In this document: positions 1-8,228 of the stretch, one piece after another
Numbering within the stretch: position 1 is the first letter of the stretch
Layout of the letters: every line of letters begins with the position of its first letter
NCBI GenBank assembly: GCA_022826645.1
Contig: JAJDUM010000100.1
Span: 1-64,000 of the forward strand
Direction: 5' to 3'
Origin: Candidatus Poribacteria bacterium
Lineage (GTDB): Bacteria; Poribacteria; WGA-4E; PCPOR2b
DNA: 64,000 bases
Made by a program: the position numbers and the translations under genes
The notes under the pieces: model-generated
Seen by the model: only the letters and a program-made list of their open reading frames with translations
Databases searched by the model: none
Told to the model about the DNA's origin: nothing

Positions 1-64
1 CGACTTTCTGCTTGAACGATTGACTATATCTCTTGAAGATACGATTTGCCAATGGATCAGACAT
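1..64 (-). CDS. IS3-like transposase OrfA, N-terminal fragment (runs off left edge)
   Basis: An ATG at 62-64 read leftwards opens a frame that stays open to base 1 (21 codons). It is preceded by a strong AAAGGAG ribosome site 7 bases upstream. The peptide contains FKRYSQSFKQKV, which resembles the start of the helix-turn-helix OrfA of IS3-family elements (K/R-RYS-x-xFK-x-x-VV). In that family OrfA binds the element ends and is joined to OrfB by frameshifting. Only the first residues are visible, so the element's type, completeness and terminal repeat cannot be defined. If correct, an insertion sequence abuts the 3' end of the methyl-transfer operon. Confidence 0.5.
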   Translation of the reverse strand, partial: MSDPLANRIFKRYSQSFKQKV

Positions 65-148
65 CTGAATGCTCCTTTCTACATCTATAATAGTGTAGTA
101 ATCAAGAGCTATTCATGTAAAGCTTATTTAGGACGGGTCACTTATGTA

Positions 149-1753
149 TTACTCGTTATTCTTCGCGTGATGATCCCGCTCCAGAAAAGTATTGCCCCAA
201 GCACTTGTACCTTTGAGGGCTCCATCCTTGAAAATTGCTGGGCCATCCAACATCTTCTCTTCCTCGCCGTAGGCTTTGAGGCGGTCATACGCCCTTGCCC
301 AGATGCAGTCCTTCTCCCCAATTTCGCATTTGCCCTGACGGGTGCCGCCGCACGGTCCGTTGCGCTGGTTTTTCACGCACTGCGATTCGGGACACAGATA
401 CGCGATATCGGGCAATGAGCAGTCGCCGCAGTCGCGACAATCAAAGCCAGTAACCTTAACCGCTTGTTCCGCACCGTGTATGACTTTCTTTACCGCCTCG
501 CTTGCCCCGTCGACTGCCTGAGAGATCCGCTTGCCGATTGTGAATCCCAAGCTGCCTTTTTCAAAAACCTGATCGTGCACCGTGCGATTAATCTTATAAC
601 TCAGGGGAATTTCCCCTTTGGCAGCTTTCAAGGCTTCTGGCCGTTTTGAAAAGAGATACTGACGGCTAATCTCGGTTGAACTGAGCCCGGTCTCCGGTTC
701 CGGTTCAAAAAGGTAAAATTCGTCGGGGTAATGGAAACAGATCTCCTTTGCGAAGTCCTTCCAATCGTCTTCTCCAAAACGGTTTACCATGTTCAGGATT
801 CGCTCATAGTCCCTGTAGCGTATATGACCTCCTAAATACGCGCCTCGATAGCCTAATCCTTTGGCGATAGCACACTGCTTGGCAGCAAATTCCAAAAAGA
901 AGGCTTTGCCTTTATCCTTCGATTTTGCCTCTTTTTCGGCTAAGTTCAGTAACTCATCGGTTACGGTTACACCGGGGATGTTGCCCTTGTTGAAGAAGCG
1001 AGCGACTGCACGGTTTAGGACGTAAACGTTGCCAATTACTGGCACATGTAGGTCCTGGGTCGCCATATACTTCAACAGTTCATCCTGTTTGCGAGAGTCG
1101 TAACCGATCTGATTAATGATAAACGCAGCACCGTTCTCAATTTTCTTTTTTAGCTTGAAGTACTGCGGCATAACCTCGCGTTCATAGCGTTTGTGGTTGT
1201 TGACCACCGCACCCAAGAAGAAATTGGTGCGTTCGAGCACCTGTGCTCTTTTCCCTGTCCCGACCTCCATGCCGGCGTTCATGTCAGCGAACATCTTCAA
1301 CAATCCCACCGAGTCGGTATCAAACACGGGGCTTGCTTGACCACTATAACCGTCGATAGGATAATCGCCAGACAAAGCTAAGATATTGTGAAACCCTTCA
1401 CTCGCAAGCTGCCAAGCCCGGCTCTGAAGCGCGTTTCTGTTCCAGTCCTTGCAGGAAAGGTGGATAATCACTTCCTGATCGCGGGAGAGGAGATCCCGTC
1501 CCAAGGTGTCGGGACCGATCATGGCGTTACCACCCGGATTGTCGGTAATGCTCAAGCCATGTATGCGCGGATTGTCCCCCAATTGTTGTGCCAACTCCAA
1601 TACCTGGCGTCCGTCGGGATCGGTAACAGTTCCACGCGAGGTGACCACTTCCACACAGGTAAGAAATGTATCTGTCTCCTGAAGCAGATAGCGCAGAGAG
1701 GATTTTTGTGAAGCGTCAAGGTCAGGGGTCGTTTCGGTGGGGGATGTGTTCAT
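149..1753 (-). CDS. metF: Methylenetetrahydrofolate reductase with fused C-terminal cysteine-rich domain
   Basis: A 534-residue protein. The N-terminal two thirds is a MetF TIM barrel that interconverts 5-methyl-THF and 5,10-methylene-THF with a flavin. The last ~110 residues carry a cysteine cluster (CRDCGDCSLPD, then LCPESQC, GPCGG, GKCE) typical of the MTHFR C-terminal domain. In acetogens the related MetV protein is a separate subunit and binds metal or Fe-S. It is the last gene of a minus-strand run with a corrinoid protein, an MtaA-like methyltransferase and a RACo-like activator, 102 bases after the PhyH gene. That context suggests catabolic oxidation of corrinoid-derived methyl groups rather than methionine synthesis. 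The start at 1753 has only a weak ribosome site. Confidence 0.87.
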   Translation of the reverse strand: MNTSPTETTPDLDASQKSSLRYLLQETDTFLTCVEVVTSRGTVTDPDGRQVLELAQQLGDNPRIHGLSITDNPGGNAMIGPDTLGRDLLSRDQEVIIHLSCKDWNRNALQSRAWQLASEGFHNILALSGDYPIDGYSGQASPVFDTDSVGLLKMFADMNAGMEVGTGKRAQVLERTNFFLGAVVNNHKRYEREVMPQYFKLKKKIENGAAFIINQIGYDSRKQDELLKYMATQDLHVPVIGNVYVLNRAVARFFNKGNIPGVTVTDELLNLAEKEAKSKDKGKAFFLEFAAKQCAIAKGLGYRGAYLGGHIRYRDYERILNMVNRFGEDDWKDFAKEICFHYPDEFYLFEPEPETGLSSTEISRQYLFSKRPEALKAAKGEIPLSYKINRTVHDQVFEKGSLGFTIGKRISQAVDGASEAVKKVIHGAEQAVKVTGFDCRDCGDCSLPDIAYLCPESQCVKNQRNGPCGGTRQGKCEIGEKDCIWARAYDRLKAYGEEEKMLDGPAIFKDGALKGTSAWGNTFLERDHHAKNNE

Positions 1754-1855
1754 GGCTGTGGGCTCGCTTGGATATGTGTGGGTTTAGAAATTCTTAGGTA
1801 AAATCGTTGATATTTTGAAAATCACAGTTATTTTGGTGTGGATAGTTCCATAACC

Positions 1856-2653
1856 TCACACAAACAGCGGTGTCGGCTTTGGAGGTCCAAAACCGAGTTC
1901 CACCAACCTTGAGACCATTCGTCGGAGTCGGGGACGGTCACTGTTGACCATTTCTTCTGGTGGATGTAGTGAATAGTTCCAGCCATCGTATAGTCCCTTT
2001 ATGTAGGCGACCTGTTCTTCTGTTACAGGGTTTGCCATGAAACTGATGGCGTGTTGGGAGCGTCCCGGTGGACCGCCGAACGCACCGTGCCATAGCGATT
2101 CTGGAAAGACTATGACATCGCCGGGCTGCGATTCGATAACAACGCTGGGAACGTCCGCACCTGCCACCCCGAACGGCATCGCAGTCGGATCTTCCTGCTG
2201 GGCGGTCAACGGCTGAATTAGTCTCCTAAATTCTAACTTATGAGATCCCGGAATGAAACGCAGTGCCCCTGTCTCTTTGGTGTTCGGCTCAAGATAGAAC
2301 GCGATCTTGATATGTGGCACCGGTTCCATATCAAGCCCACCACCGTGCCACTGTGTATCGCCGACGTGGAGGTTTCCCTCGGTAGCGTTCAGGATGAAGT
2401 CAGGTCCGAGGAGGTCTTCTCCTAGCCCGTAGATGCGGTCGTCCTCAATGAGCCATTGGAGCCGAGGGTTCAACTCAAAGAACGGGATCATGGCTTGCCG
2501 CTCCTCTCCGGGGAACGGTTTGCCTTGGCGATTTTCTTGTAACGTCGCATCGGACTCACGGCGGATGACATCAATTTCCTGCGGCGTAAAGAGCTGGCGC
2601 AGGACAAGGAAACCAAAGGTCTCAAAGTGCTGCTTCTGTTGAGCCGTTAGCAT
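1856..2653 (-). CDS. PhyH-family Fe/2OG-oxygenase-like protein with HxG in place of HxD
   Basis: A 265-residue phytanoyl-CoA dioxygenase-like protein. The frame opens at 2677, but the ATG at 2653 is preceded by AAAGGGGG and is the likely start. The PhyH fold is clear: the ETGALRFIPGSHK strand, the distal H189 (LWHGAF) and the 2-oxoglutarate-binding R198. Normal members have H-x-D as the first two iron ligands. Here the motif is W-H103-G-G105, read from cac-ggt-ggt, so the Asp is Gly. This is the only PhyH in the window without HQD. HxG or HxA is the facial-dyad state of SyrB2/WelO5-type halogenases, where halide takes the Asp site, but loss of activity is equally possible. The gene lies 41 bases after the RACo-like gene in the corrinoid operon, an unusual place for a PhyH. 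Confidence 0.85.
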   Translation of the reverse strand: MLTAQQKQHFETFGFLVLRQLFTPQEIDVIRRESDATLQENRQGKPFPGEERQAMIPFFELNPRLQWLIEDDRIYGLGEDLLGPDFILNATEGNLHVGDTQWHGGGLDMEPVPHIKIAFYLEPNTKETGALRFIPGSHKLEFRRLIQPLTAQQEDPTAMPFGVAGADVPSVVIESQPGDVIVFPESLWHGAFGGPPGRSQHAISFMANPVTEEQVAYIKGLYDGWNYSLHPPEEMVNSDRPRLRRMVSRLVELGFGPPKPTPLFV

Positions 2654-2694
2654 GTTGCCCCCTTTATCCGTCCACAATCGGATACCCTTACTGG

Positions 2695-4644
2695 TTAGGA
2701 ACTATTTTCGACAAAATCCGTTGGCATCGGTTTAAACTGACAGCCCTCGACAAACACTTCAAAGAAGTCGGCGGTTGTCTCCAATTCTACATGTTCAATC
2801 CCTTTGACCAAACGCTCGATATCTTCACGTTTCTTTCGTGAGAGGAGCACCTCCTTCGCGCCTTGCACCGCAGCGTTGCCGATCTTAACAATGCGATCCT
2901 CGGCTACCGGTGCCAAGAATCCGATATCAATAGCGTTATGAACATCTACGTAATTGGCGAAGCCACCCGCCAAATAGAGGCGACTCACGTCCGCCGGATT
3001 GATGCCAAATTTTCGCATGACGATGAACTGACCGCAGTAATTGGCAGCTTTCGCTTGAGCGAGATTGCTGGCATCTTCACGAGAGAAGGTGATGCCGTGC
3101 TCCGGGACGATCGGTATCTCACGTGTTTTTCTGTCCCCGAATACACCCATTTCAGTCATCCGCCCATGGCGACGGAGTTCTGCTAACAGATCTATTAAGC
3201 CGGAACCACAGATTCCTTGGGGTTCAACACCACCGATTGTACTATACTCAATCTGATCGTCCTTCCAACGGATTGACTCTATGGCTTCATCATAGCCCGG
3301 CATCCCGTACTTGATACCACCGCCCTCAAAAGCGGGACCCGCCGGACAGGAAGCTGCGATTAAACGCTCCGGATGCCCGACCACCACCTCGGTATTGGTC
3401 CCGACATCAACCAACATAACGACCTCTTTTTGAGATGCTATATCCAGTGCCACGAGATCCGCTGCGACATCGGCACCGACATGGCTGCCGATCAACGGAA
3501 GCCCATACACCCGTGCCTTGGGGTTGGCTCGAATCCCAAGTCGGCGCGTCTTCTCAACCAGCGAAGTGGTTTCACGCTCACCCGCGCGATATTGACCCTC
3601 GATTATCGATTGGTAAGGCTTTTGACCGATGCTCTGCACATCCAACTTAAAGAAGATGTCCCGCATCGTTGAGTTTCCGACCACAACAATCTCGTAAATT
3701 TCTTGACGGACGAACCCTAACTGCTTCCCCATTTCTTGGATTTCGTGGTTGAGCGCGTTGATGACCGACCAGCGCAACTCCCCGCTAAACTCTCCATCAT
3801 ACGAAATGCGGTGCATAATATCGCTGCCGCCGAATCGCTGTGGGTTTTCAAAGGAACTGACGTGGACGCTCTCGCCGGTCTCCAGATTGACCAAATCAAT
3901 GACTACGGTTGTTGTGCCGAGGTCAATCGCCAAACCGTAGATATGACCGCGATATTTGTCAACTGCCTCATCCTCATAGTAGACTATATCATCGCGTCGG
4001 GTCACTAACGGATCTATTTGGAGCGGTTTTTCGTGCGTGTGGGTAAGGATCTTGGGGGTACGTCGTACCGGCGCGAACGCGATATCGACATCGGGGTCCT
4101 TGACCACCGCTTGGCAGGCGAGTCGATAGTTCTCCCGCAAAAACGACTCAGCTTCGTTCCGCGGTCGCAACGCCTCCATCCCCTCTTTAATCTCCACAAT
4201 GCACTCATGACACTGTCCGGTACGGAAGCAGGAGGTCGGCACCTGAACCGCGAGCTCATCGGCATAATCGAAAATGGTCTTCCCGGCTGCGAGCGGATGT
4301 TTTTTGCCGTCGTACGTTACTGTTCCCTTACCGTAGCTTGCCTCACTTTCGATGAAAGCCCCTTCAGCAGTCTCGGTTTCCCACGCAGTCCGATAGTCTA
4401 TCTTATCGTCTCCACCACACAGCAGCAATTCTTCCTTCGGCGTATTGCGACCACTGTCCTGCTTGCCAGCCAAGCCAGCATTAGGTGGTTTCCGCTGGTT
4501 TCGACACCCAAACTTAGCCGTACATTGATCGAAGCGGTTCTTGTAAGGGCATCGATGCATAGATTGTTCGTCGGCATGGGCGACCATGCTTGAGAACAAC
4601 TCTGATATTTTGTCCAGACGTTCTTGATATTCTTTTTTGCTCAT
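2695..4644 (-). CDS. RACo-like reductive activator of corrinoid protein (2Fe-2S ferredoxin plus ASKHA ATPase)
   Basis: A 649-residue protein of the RACo/DUF4445 family, which uses ATP to return inactive Co(II) corrinoid proteins to Co(I). Residues ~1-85 form an extension with extra cysteines (C32, C41, C47). Residues ~105-185 are a plant-type 2Fe-2S ferredoxin with a C-x5-C-x2-C cluster (SCFRTGQCHEC) and a distal CQ. From ~235 onward is the ASKHA ATPase-like fold, with the phosphate-1 motif DLGTTTVVIDL, VDVGTNTEVV and a late LAGGFANYVDV loop. It lies 51 bases after the corrinoid-protein gene, its expected substrate. The start at 4644 has AAAGG about 10 bases upstream. The N-terminal cysteine extension is not part of the core RACo architecture and could hold another metal centre. 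Confidence 0.87.
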   Translation of the reverse strand: MSKKEYQERLDKISELFSSMVAHADEQSMHRCPYKNRFDQCTAKFGCRNQRKPPNAGLAGKQDSGRNTPKEELLLCGGDDKIDYRTAWETETAEGAFIESEASYGKGTVTYDGKKHPLAAGKTIFDYADELAVQVPTSCFRTGQCHECIVEIKEGMEALRPRNEAESFLRENYRLACQAVVKDPDVDIAFAPVRRTPKILTHTHEKPLQIDPLVTRRDDIVYYEDEAVDKYRGHIYGLAIDLGTTTVVIDLVNLETGESVHVSSFENPQRFGGSDIMHRISYDGEFSGELRWSVINALNHEIQEMGKQLGFVRQEIYEIVVVGNSTMRDIFFKLDVQSIGQKPYQSIIEGQYRAGERETTSLVEKTRRLGIRANPKARVYGLPLIGSHVGADVAADLVALDIASQKEVVMLVDVGTNTEVVVGHPERLIAASCPAGPAFEGGGIKYGMPGYDEAIESIRWKDDQIEYSTIGGVEPQGICGSGLIDLLAELRRHGRMTEMGVFGDRKTREIPIVPEHGITFSREDASNLAQAKAANYCGQFIVMRKFGINPADVSRLYLAGGFANYVDVHNAIDIGFLAPVAEDRIVKIGNAAVQGAKEVLLSRKKREDIERLVKGIEHVELETTADFFEVFVEGCQFKPMPTDFVENSS

Positions 4645-4695
4645 CTAATCCAGACCTTTGAGATAGTAGGGGTAAATCCTGATTGAGACAATCTC

Positions 4696-5463
4696 TTATT
4701 CCTCGTCCCAGTCCTCGTCCTCTTCTTCAAGGAATTTCTTTGCCAGTGCCACACACTCAAGGGCGTCCTTACCGTAGCCGTCCGCCCCCATGTCATCAGC
4801 GAACTCTTGGGTCACCGGGGCACCACCCACCATAATCTTAACCTCTTCCCGGAGATCTTCATCAATGAAGGCTTCGATTGTTTTGCCCATATTCGGCATC
4901 GTTGTGGTGAGCAACGCCGACATTCCGAGTACAGGCGCCTCATGCTCCTCCACTGCTTCAATGAACTCGTCGTCCGAGGTGTCCACACCCAAGTCATGAA
5001 CGACGAATCCTGCTCCCCGCAACATCATAATGCACAGGTTTTTACCGATGTCATGGAGATCGCCCTTCACCGTTCCCATAATCACAGTGCCAATGGGGTC
5101 AATGCCGGAGGCAGATAGGATAGGTTCAATATATGCCATCCCAGCTTTCATTGCGCGTGCACAGGCGAGGACTTCCGGGACGAAGATAAAGTTCTCTCGA
5201 AACTTGATCCCAACAATCCCCATCCCTGCGATCAGGCCGTCATCCATGATTTCGAGTGCTTCGGTGCCCGCTTCCAAAGCAGCTTTGGTCAACTCATCCA
5301 CACTGTCATTGTCTCCGTCGATGAGTGCTGCGGCGATGTCTTGCATCTCAGGGGCCGCTTTGGCAAAGATGTTAATGGTGCGCTCCCGTTCGTCAGGACG
5401 CTCAATAAACTCCTCAATCTCGTCTACAATAATTTCATTTTGGATGTCAGTAATTTCTGCCAT
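4696..5463 (-). CDS. Corrinoid (B12-binding) methyltransferase carrier protein, MtbC/MttC-like
   Basis: A 255-residue cobalamin carrier. An N-terminal helical cap (~30-110) precedes a Rossmann-like B12-binding domain with the cobalt-ligand motif G-D-L-H-D-I-G and the usual downstream SALLTTTMPNM. Such proteins take a methyl group from a substrate methyltransferase and hand it to a second one. The frame opens at 5499, but the ATG at 5463 follows GGAG at a good distance and leaves an 11-base gap after the MtaA-like gene rather than an overlap, so 5463 is chosen. The acidic C-terminus (EEEDEDWDEE) is unusual for the family. In chloromethane degraders the CmuA protein fuses this domain to an MtaA-like domain. 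Here the two are separate adjacent genes. Confidence 0.9.
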   Translation of the reverse strand: MAEITDIQNEIIVDEIEEFIERPDERERTINIFAKAAPEMQDIAAALIDGDNDSVDELTKAALEAGTEALEIMDDGLIAGMGIVGIKFRENFIFVPEVLACARAMKAGMAYIEPILSASGIDPIGTVIMGTVKGDLHDIGKNLCIMMLRGAGFVVHDLGVDTSDDEFIEAVEEHEAPVLGMSALLTTTMPNMGKTIEAFIDEDLREEVKIMVGGAPVTQEFADDMGADGYGKDALECVALAKKFLEEEDEDWDEE

Positions 5464-5474
5464 AGTGTTCTCCG

Positions 5475-6524
5475 CTAATTCACATGTTCCTTGTGCCAAT
5501 CCTGCACCGCCATGGGGATCTCTTTGAGGTTTTCAATAGCAGTTTGCAGCGGAATTGCACACTCTGGGCCGACAAGGTGTACGCCGGATTCCAGATTCTT
5601 GTAGACTTCACCACGAACCTCCTCTGGACCCTTTGAGAAGAGTGTCTCCGGGTTGTTAATGTTGCCCACCAGAGAGATTCGTTCCTTCACCACTTCCATA
5701 GATTCACCAGGCTCATTCTTAGAATCGTAGTGGAAGGCTGCCATTCCTGTCTGAGCGATATACTCCATTCTGTCCACCGTCCTCCCGCAAATATGCAGAA
5801 TCAGCGGGATGGGAATCCGATCGACGAACTCGGTGTGCATATCGCGGAGGTAACGCTCATAGTATTCACCGCTGACCAGATCGCCGGTAGCGTGGTCGGG
5901 TAGGGTCAGTGCATCTGCTCCCGCTTCAATCTGTGCGACTCCAAACGCTATCGTGGCTTCCTTCAGTCTATCCAGCGCGAGTTTTGTTTGGCCCGGATCG
6001 TCCAAAGATAGTAGTAAAAAAGGTTCCACGCCGAAACAGTGATAGGCCTGAGACCAAGGTCCCATCGTCTTTCCGATAATAGCGACATCATCGCCGTATT
6101 CCTTCTTGAGAATCTTAATCGCGTCGAGTACGCATTTGGTATCCTGATGGGTCAGATAATCTGACGGGATCTTGATTTCGTCGACATCTTCCCAGATCGG
6201 CTCACGCATTCTAACCGTGGGCCAATTGTCCTTCTGCTCCCATTGAATCTTACACCCGAGCGCAGAGGATTCTTGGATAATCGTGAAAACGGGCATAATC
6301 GTATCGAAACCTAACTCGGTATACCCGGTAGCGGCTAAACGTGCCATCAACTCAGGTTGCCGGTTCGCTTCCGGGAACGGTGCGTCCACTAAGTCCATCA
6401 GTTCTACTGTGGCGACAGACGTTGGGTTGCAGGTTGGTGTTCTGTCCACAGGTTCTCGCTTCAACGCTGCCAATACCCGTTCTTTGCCGGTCATCGGTCC
6501 GACTGTTTGTTGTTCGGTTCCCAT
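5475..6524 (-). CDS. MtaA/CmuA-like uroporphyrinogen-decarboxylase-fold methyltransferase
   Basis: A 349-residue protein of the URO-D superfamily branch that contains MtaA, MtbA and the N-terminal half of CmuA. It opens with the family signature GKERVLAALKREPVDRTP. It has the zinc-ligand pair H-x-C (ILHICGRT, near residue 245) and a later Cys in GPECAIP, consistent with a zinc-dependent methyl transferase rather than haem biosynthesis. The ribosome site AGGAGG lies 6 bases before the ATG, and the upstream gene ends 9 bases away. It is immediately followed by the corrinoid protein gene, its probable partner. The methyl donor or acceptor cannot be told from sequence. No MtrH/CmuB-type methyl-THF transferase is present in the window. 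Confidence 0.87.
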   Translation of the reverse strand: MGTEQQTVGPMTGKERVLAALKREPVDRTPTCNPTSVATVELMDLVDAPFPEANRQPELMARLAATGYTELGFDTIMPVFTIIQESSALGCKIQWEQKDNWPTVRMREPIWEDVDEIKIPSDYLTHQDTKCVLDAIKILKKEYGDDVAIIGKTMGPWSQAYHCFGVEPFLLLSLDDPGQTKLALDRLKEATIAFGVAQIEAGADALTLPDHATGDLVSGEYYERYLRDMHTEFVDRIPIPLILHICGRTVDRMEYIAQTGMAAFHYDSKNEPGESMEVVKERISLVGNINNPETLFSKGPEEVRGEVYKNLESGVHLVGPECAIPLQTAIENLKEIPMAVQDWHKEHVN

Positions 6525-6533
6525 ATTTTCCTC

Positions 6534-7169
6534 CTAATTCTGTTGGCTTGGGGCTGCGAGGATGCCGCGTGCGGCTGCCATCTCCTGTTCTCGCACAATG
6601 GCTCGCACGTTCGGGGCACGAACAAGCAGCAACCCGATGAGTGCGTCGTGGGAGTGGCCACACGGAAACGCGACCTTGTCGAGGGTTCCCTCCACCTCTT
6701 CCATCTCTCCCAATTTCATTAAACCGCCAGCAATCGCGGAGATGCGTCTGTCGGCGCGTCTGCCCTCACCATCAGCCTTCACTTGGTAAATCCCCTCTCC
6801 GAGACTATCAACCGTGATGGTCAGCCCCGATTTTTTATCCAAAACCTGTAAGGGACGTGGTTCTACCGAATCGTTCGGGGAGAACTTGCACGACTCTAGA
6901 AAAATTCGCCTGCAAGCGAGTTGGTGTCCTGACCCACAGGGGAACTGGAGCATCCCGTTCGCAGTCACAACCAGGTTTCCCAAGCGCGTCATCGCTTCGA
7001 TCGCAAACTGAATACGCTCTTGAGCCCCTTCCATCTGGCTGTAAGTATGCACTAAGAACAGGGGGCTCTCATCCGGTCCCTGTTGGTACAGGGCAATCGT
7101 TATGTCGTGGAAATGAGGGTCCATCGGGACCAATTCAATACGTTTTCCAATATCGACTGTTTGACCCAT
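6534..7169 (-). CDS. Unknown protein, first gene of corrinoid operon, paired FPCG motifs
   Basis: A 211-residue protein that I do not recognise. It is probably soluble: no signal peptide or membrane segment is seen. Two similar Cys/His motifs stand out, FPCGSGHQLACRR near residue 77 and FPCGHSHDALIGLLL near 168, each an FPCG followed within 2-3 residues by His. They suggest an internal duplication or a pseudo-symmetric metal site. A second Cys (ESC) follows the first motif. The gene is the promoter-proximal member of the operon and has a strong GAGGAGG ribosome site. It directly precedes the MtaA-like gene, so a role in methyl transfer (substrate subunit, metal delivery or control) is an inference from position only. 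Confidence 0.75.
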   Translation of the reverse strand: MGQTVDIGKRIELVPMDPHFHDITIALYQQGPDESPLFLVHTYSQMEGAQERIQFAIEAMTRLGNLVVTANGMLQFPCGSGHQLACRRIFLESCKFSPNDSVEPRPLQVLDKKSGLTITVDSLGEGIYQVKADGEGRRADRRISAIAGGLMKLGEMEEVEGTLDKVAFPCGHSHDALIGLLLVRAPNVRAIVREQEMAAARGILAAPSQQN

Positions 7170-7221
7170 GGCTGCCTCCTCGTTAGGAATTATTATTCTT
7201 GATTCTCACTTGCAATTTTGC

Positions 7222-7250
7222 TTGACAACGGAGAATTTTATTCGCATAAT
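7222..7250 (+). promoter_or_regulatory. Predicted sigma70 promoter of the GntR regulator, in the divergent region
   Basis: TTGACA at 7222-7227 and CATAAT at 7245-7250 are separated by exactly 17 bases. Transcription would start near 7257 and give a ~74-base leader to the ATG at 7331. It lies in the 161-base gap between the divergent methyl-transfer operon and the regulator gene, where an operator for the FadR-type protein would be expected. No convincing palindromic operator was found by eye. Confidence 0.6.
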
Positions 7251-7330
7251 AGTTAATGGTCTGACCTTTGCGGCATAAGTTTAACTCAAAACTAGGAAAT
7301 TGTAAAGCGAAATTTTTGTTGTCGTATATT

Positions 7331-8065
7331 ATGAAAACGCAAGAACAAGAAAAATTGGCGATGAAGGAGATGAAGCCTGATGCCCGCACCTCTCTGAGTG
7401 ATGGAATTGTGGAGCAGGTCGTTGACTTGATCTCTCGGGATGTGCTGAAACCCGGAGACCGGTTGCCTTCTGAGCGGGAATTGTGTAAGCGGTTAGGCGT
7501 GGGACGAAGCTCCCTAAGGGAGGCTTTGCGTTCCCTCGCTGTCATGGGAATAATAGACGGACGGGTCGGAGATGGCACCTTTGTTTCTAACAGTAATAAA
7601 CGGTATCTGGAGAAAACGCTGCAATGGGGGCTGCTGCTCGACCGAAAAAGGGTTCAAGACCTTATCGAAACTCGGCTTATGTTAGAATCCCAAACGGCGT
7701 TTTTGGCTGCGCAGCGAGTCACACCTGAGAATATTGAGGCAATCGAGGAGACCTTGCGGGGGATGGAAGCCTCGATCGCGCAGCCTGATAAGTACTTGGA
7801 ATTCGATTTGCAATTTCACCTGACCATCGCACGGGCAACGCAAAATTCGATACTCTACAGCCTCTTGAGCATGATACGGGGGTATCTGCAAGAGTGGATT
7901 AAGGGGAGTCTCGCTGAGTCATCGACAGGTGAGAAGACGCGGGCGGAATTGTCCTTACTGGAACATCAGAAAATCCTTGATGCCCTCCGAAAAGGGGAAG
8001 CGAATCAGGCGCAGCAGGCAATGACGGAACATATTCTTTCCAGTAGCGTTGATCTTCAGAGATAA
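7331..8065 (+). CDS. FadR-subfamily GntR transcriptional regulator
   Basis: A 244-residue repressor/activator. Residues ~17-80 form a GntR winged helix-turn-helix (KPGDRLPSERELCKRLGVGRS, then LREALRSLAVMGIIDGRVGDGTFV). The rest is an all-helical FCD ligand-binding domain with R-x-x-LE (ETRLMLESQ), a D..H pair (LEFDLQFHLTIARAT) and a late EH. FCD domains of this type bind small acids, often through a metal. The frame can be opened upstream by a TTG at 7268, but the promoter would leave almost no leader, so the ATG at 7331 is preferred. No start has a good ribosome site, and 7361 is an alternative. Being divergent from the corrinoid operon, it is the natural candidate for its regulator. Confidence 0.88.
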   Translation: MKTQEQEKLAMKEMKPDARTSLSDGIVEQVVDLISRDVLKPGDRLPSERELCKRLGVGRSSLREALRSLAVMGIIDGRVGDGTFVSNSNKRYLEKTLQWGLLLDRKRVQDLIETRLMLESQTAFLAAQRVTPENIEAIEETLRGMEASIAQPDKYLEFDLQFHLTIARATQNSILYSLLSMIRGYLQEWIKGSLAESSTGEKTRAELSLLEHQKILDALRKGEANQAQQAMTEHILSSSVDLQR

Positions 8066-8073
8066 TAGTAGTA

Positions 8074-8090
8074 GGCATACTCCGTATGCC
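8074..8090. repeat. Palindromic intergenic repeat, copy 1
   Basis: GGCATAC-TCC-GTATGCC is a perfect 7-base inverted repeat just after the regulator gene. A near-identical element with the same flanks (TAGGCATACTC, then GTATGCCGTA) occurs at 40344-40360. This suggests a dispersed REP-like element. There is no T-run, so it is not a classical terminator. Confidence 0.55.
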
Positions 8091-8228
8091 GTAACTTTCG
8101 TGTGATAGTTGGTCAAGTGCTTCTTTCAGCCAACTGACAGCACGGATTTCCCAAGCACGCCCCTTAAAGCCCCAGCGGGGCGACAGGTGCCTTATTTTAC
8201 GATCTCGTGTTAAGAGTGCGCTAGCCTG

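Noticed and set aside
20-418. 132-residue plus-strand frame at the left end
   Set aside because: It lies antisense to the metF coding frame and has no ribosome site or recognisable domain.
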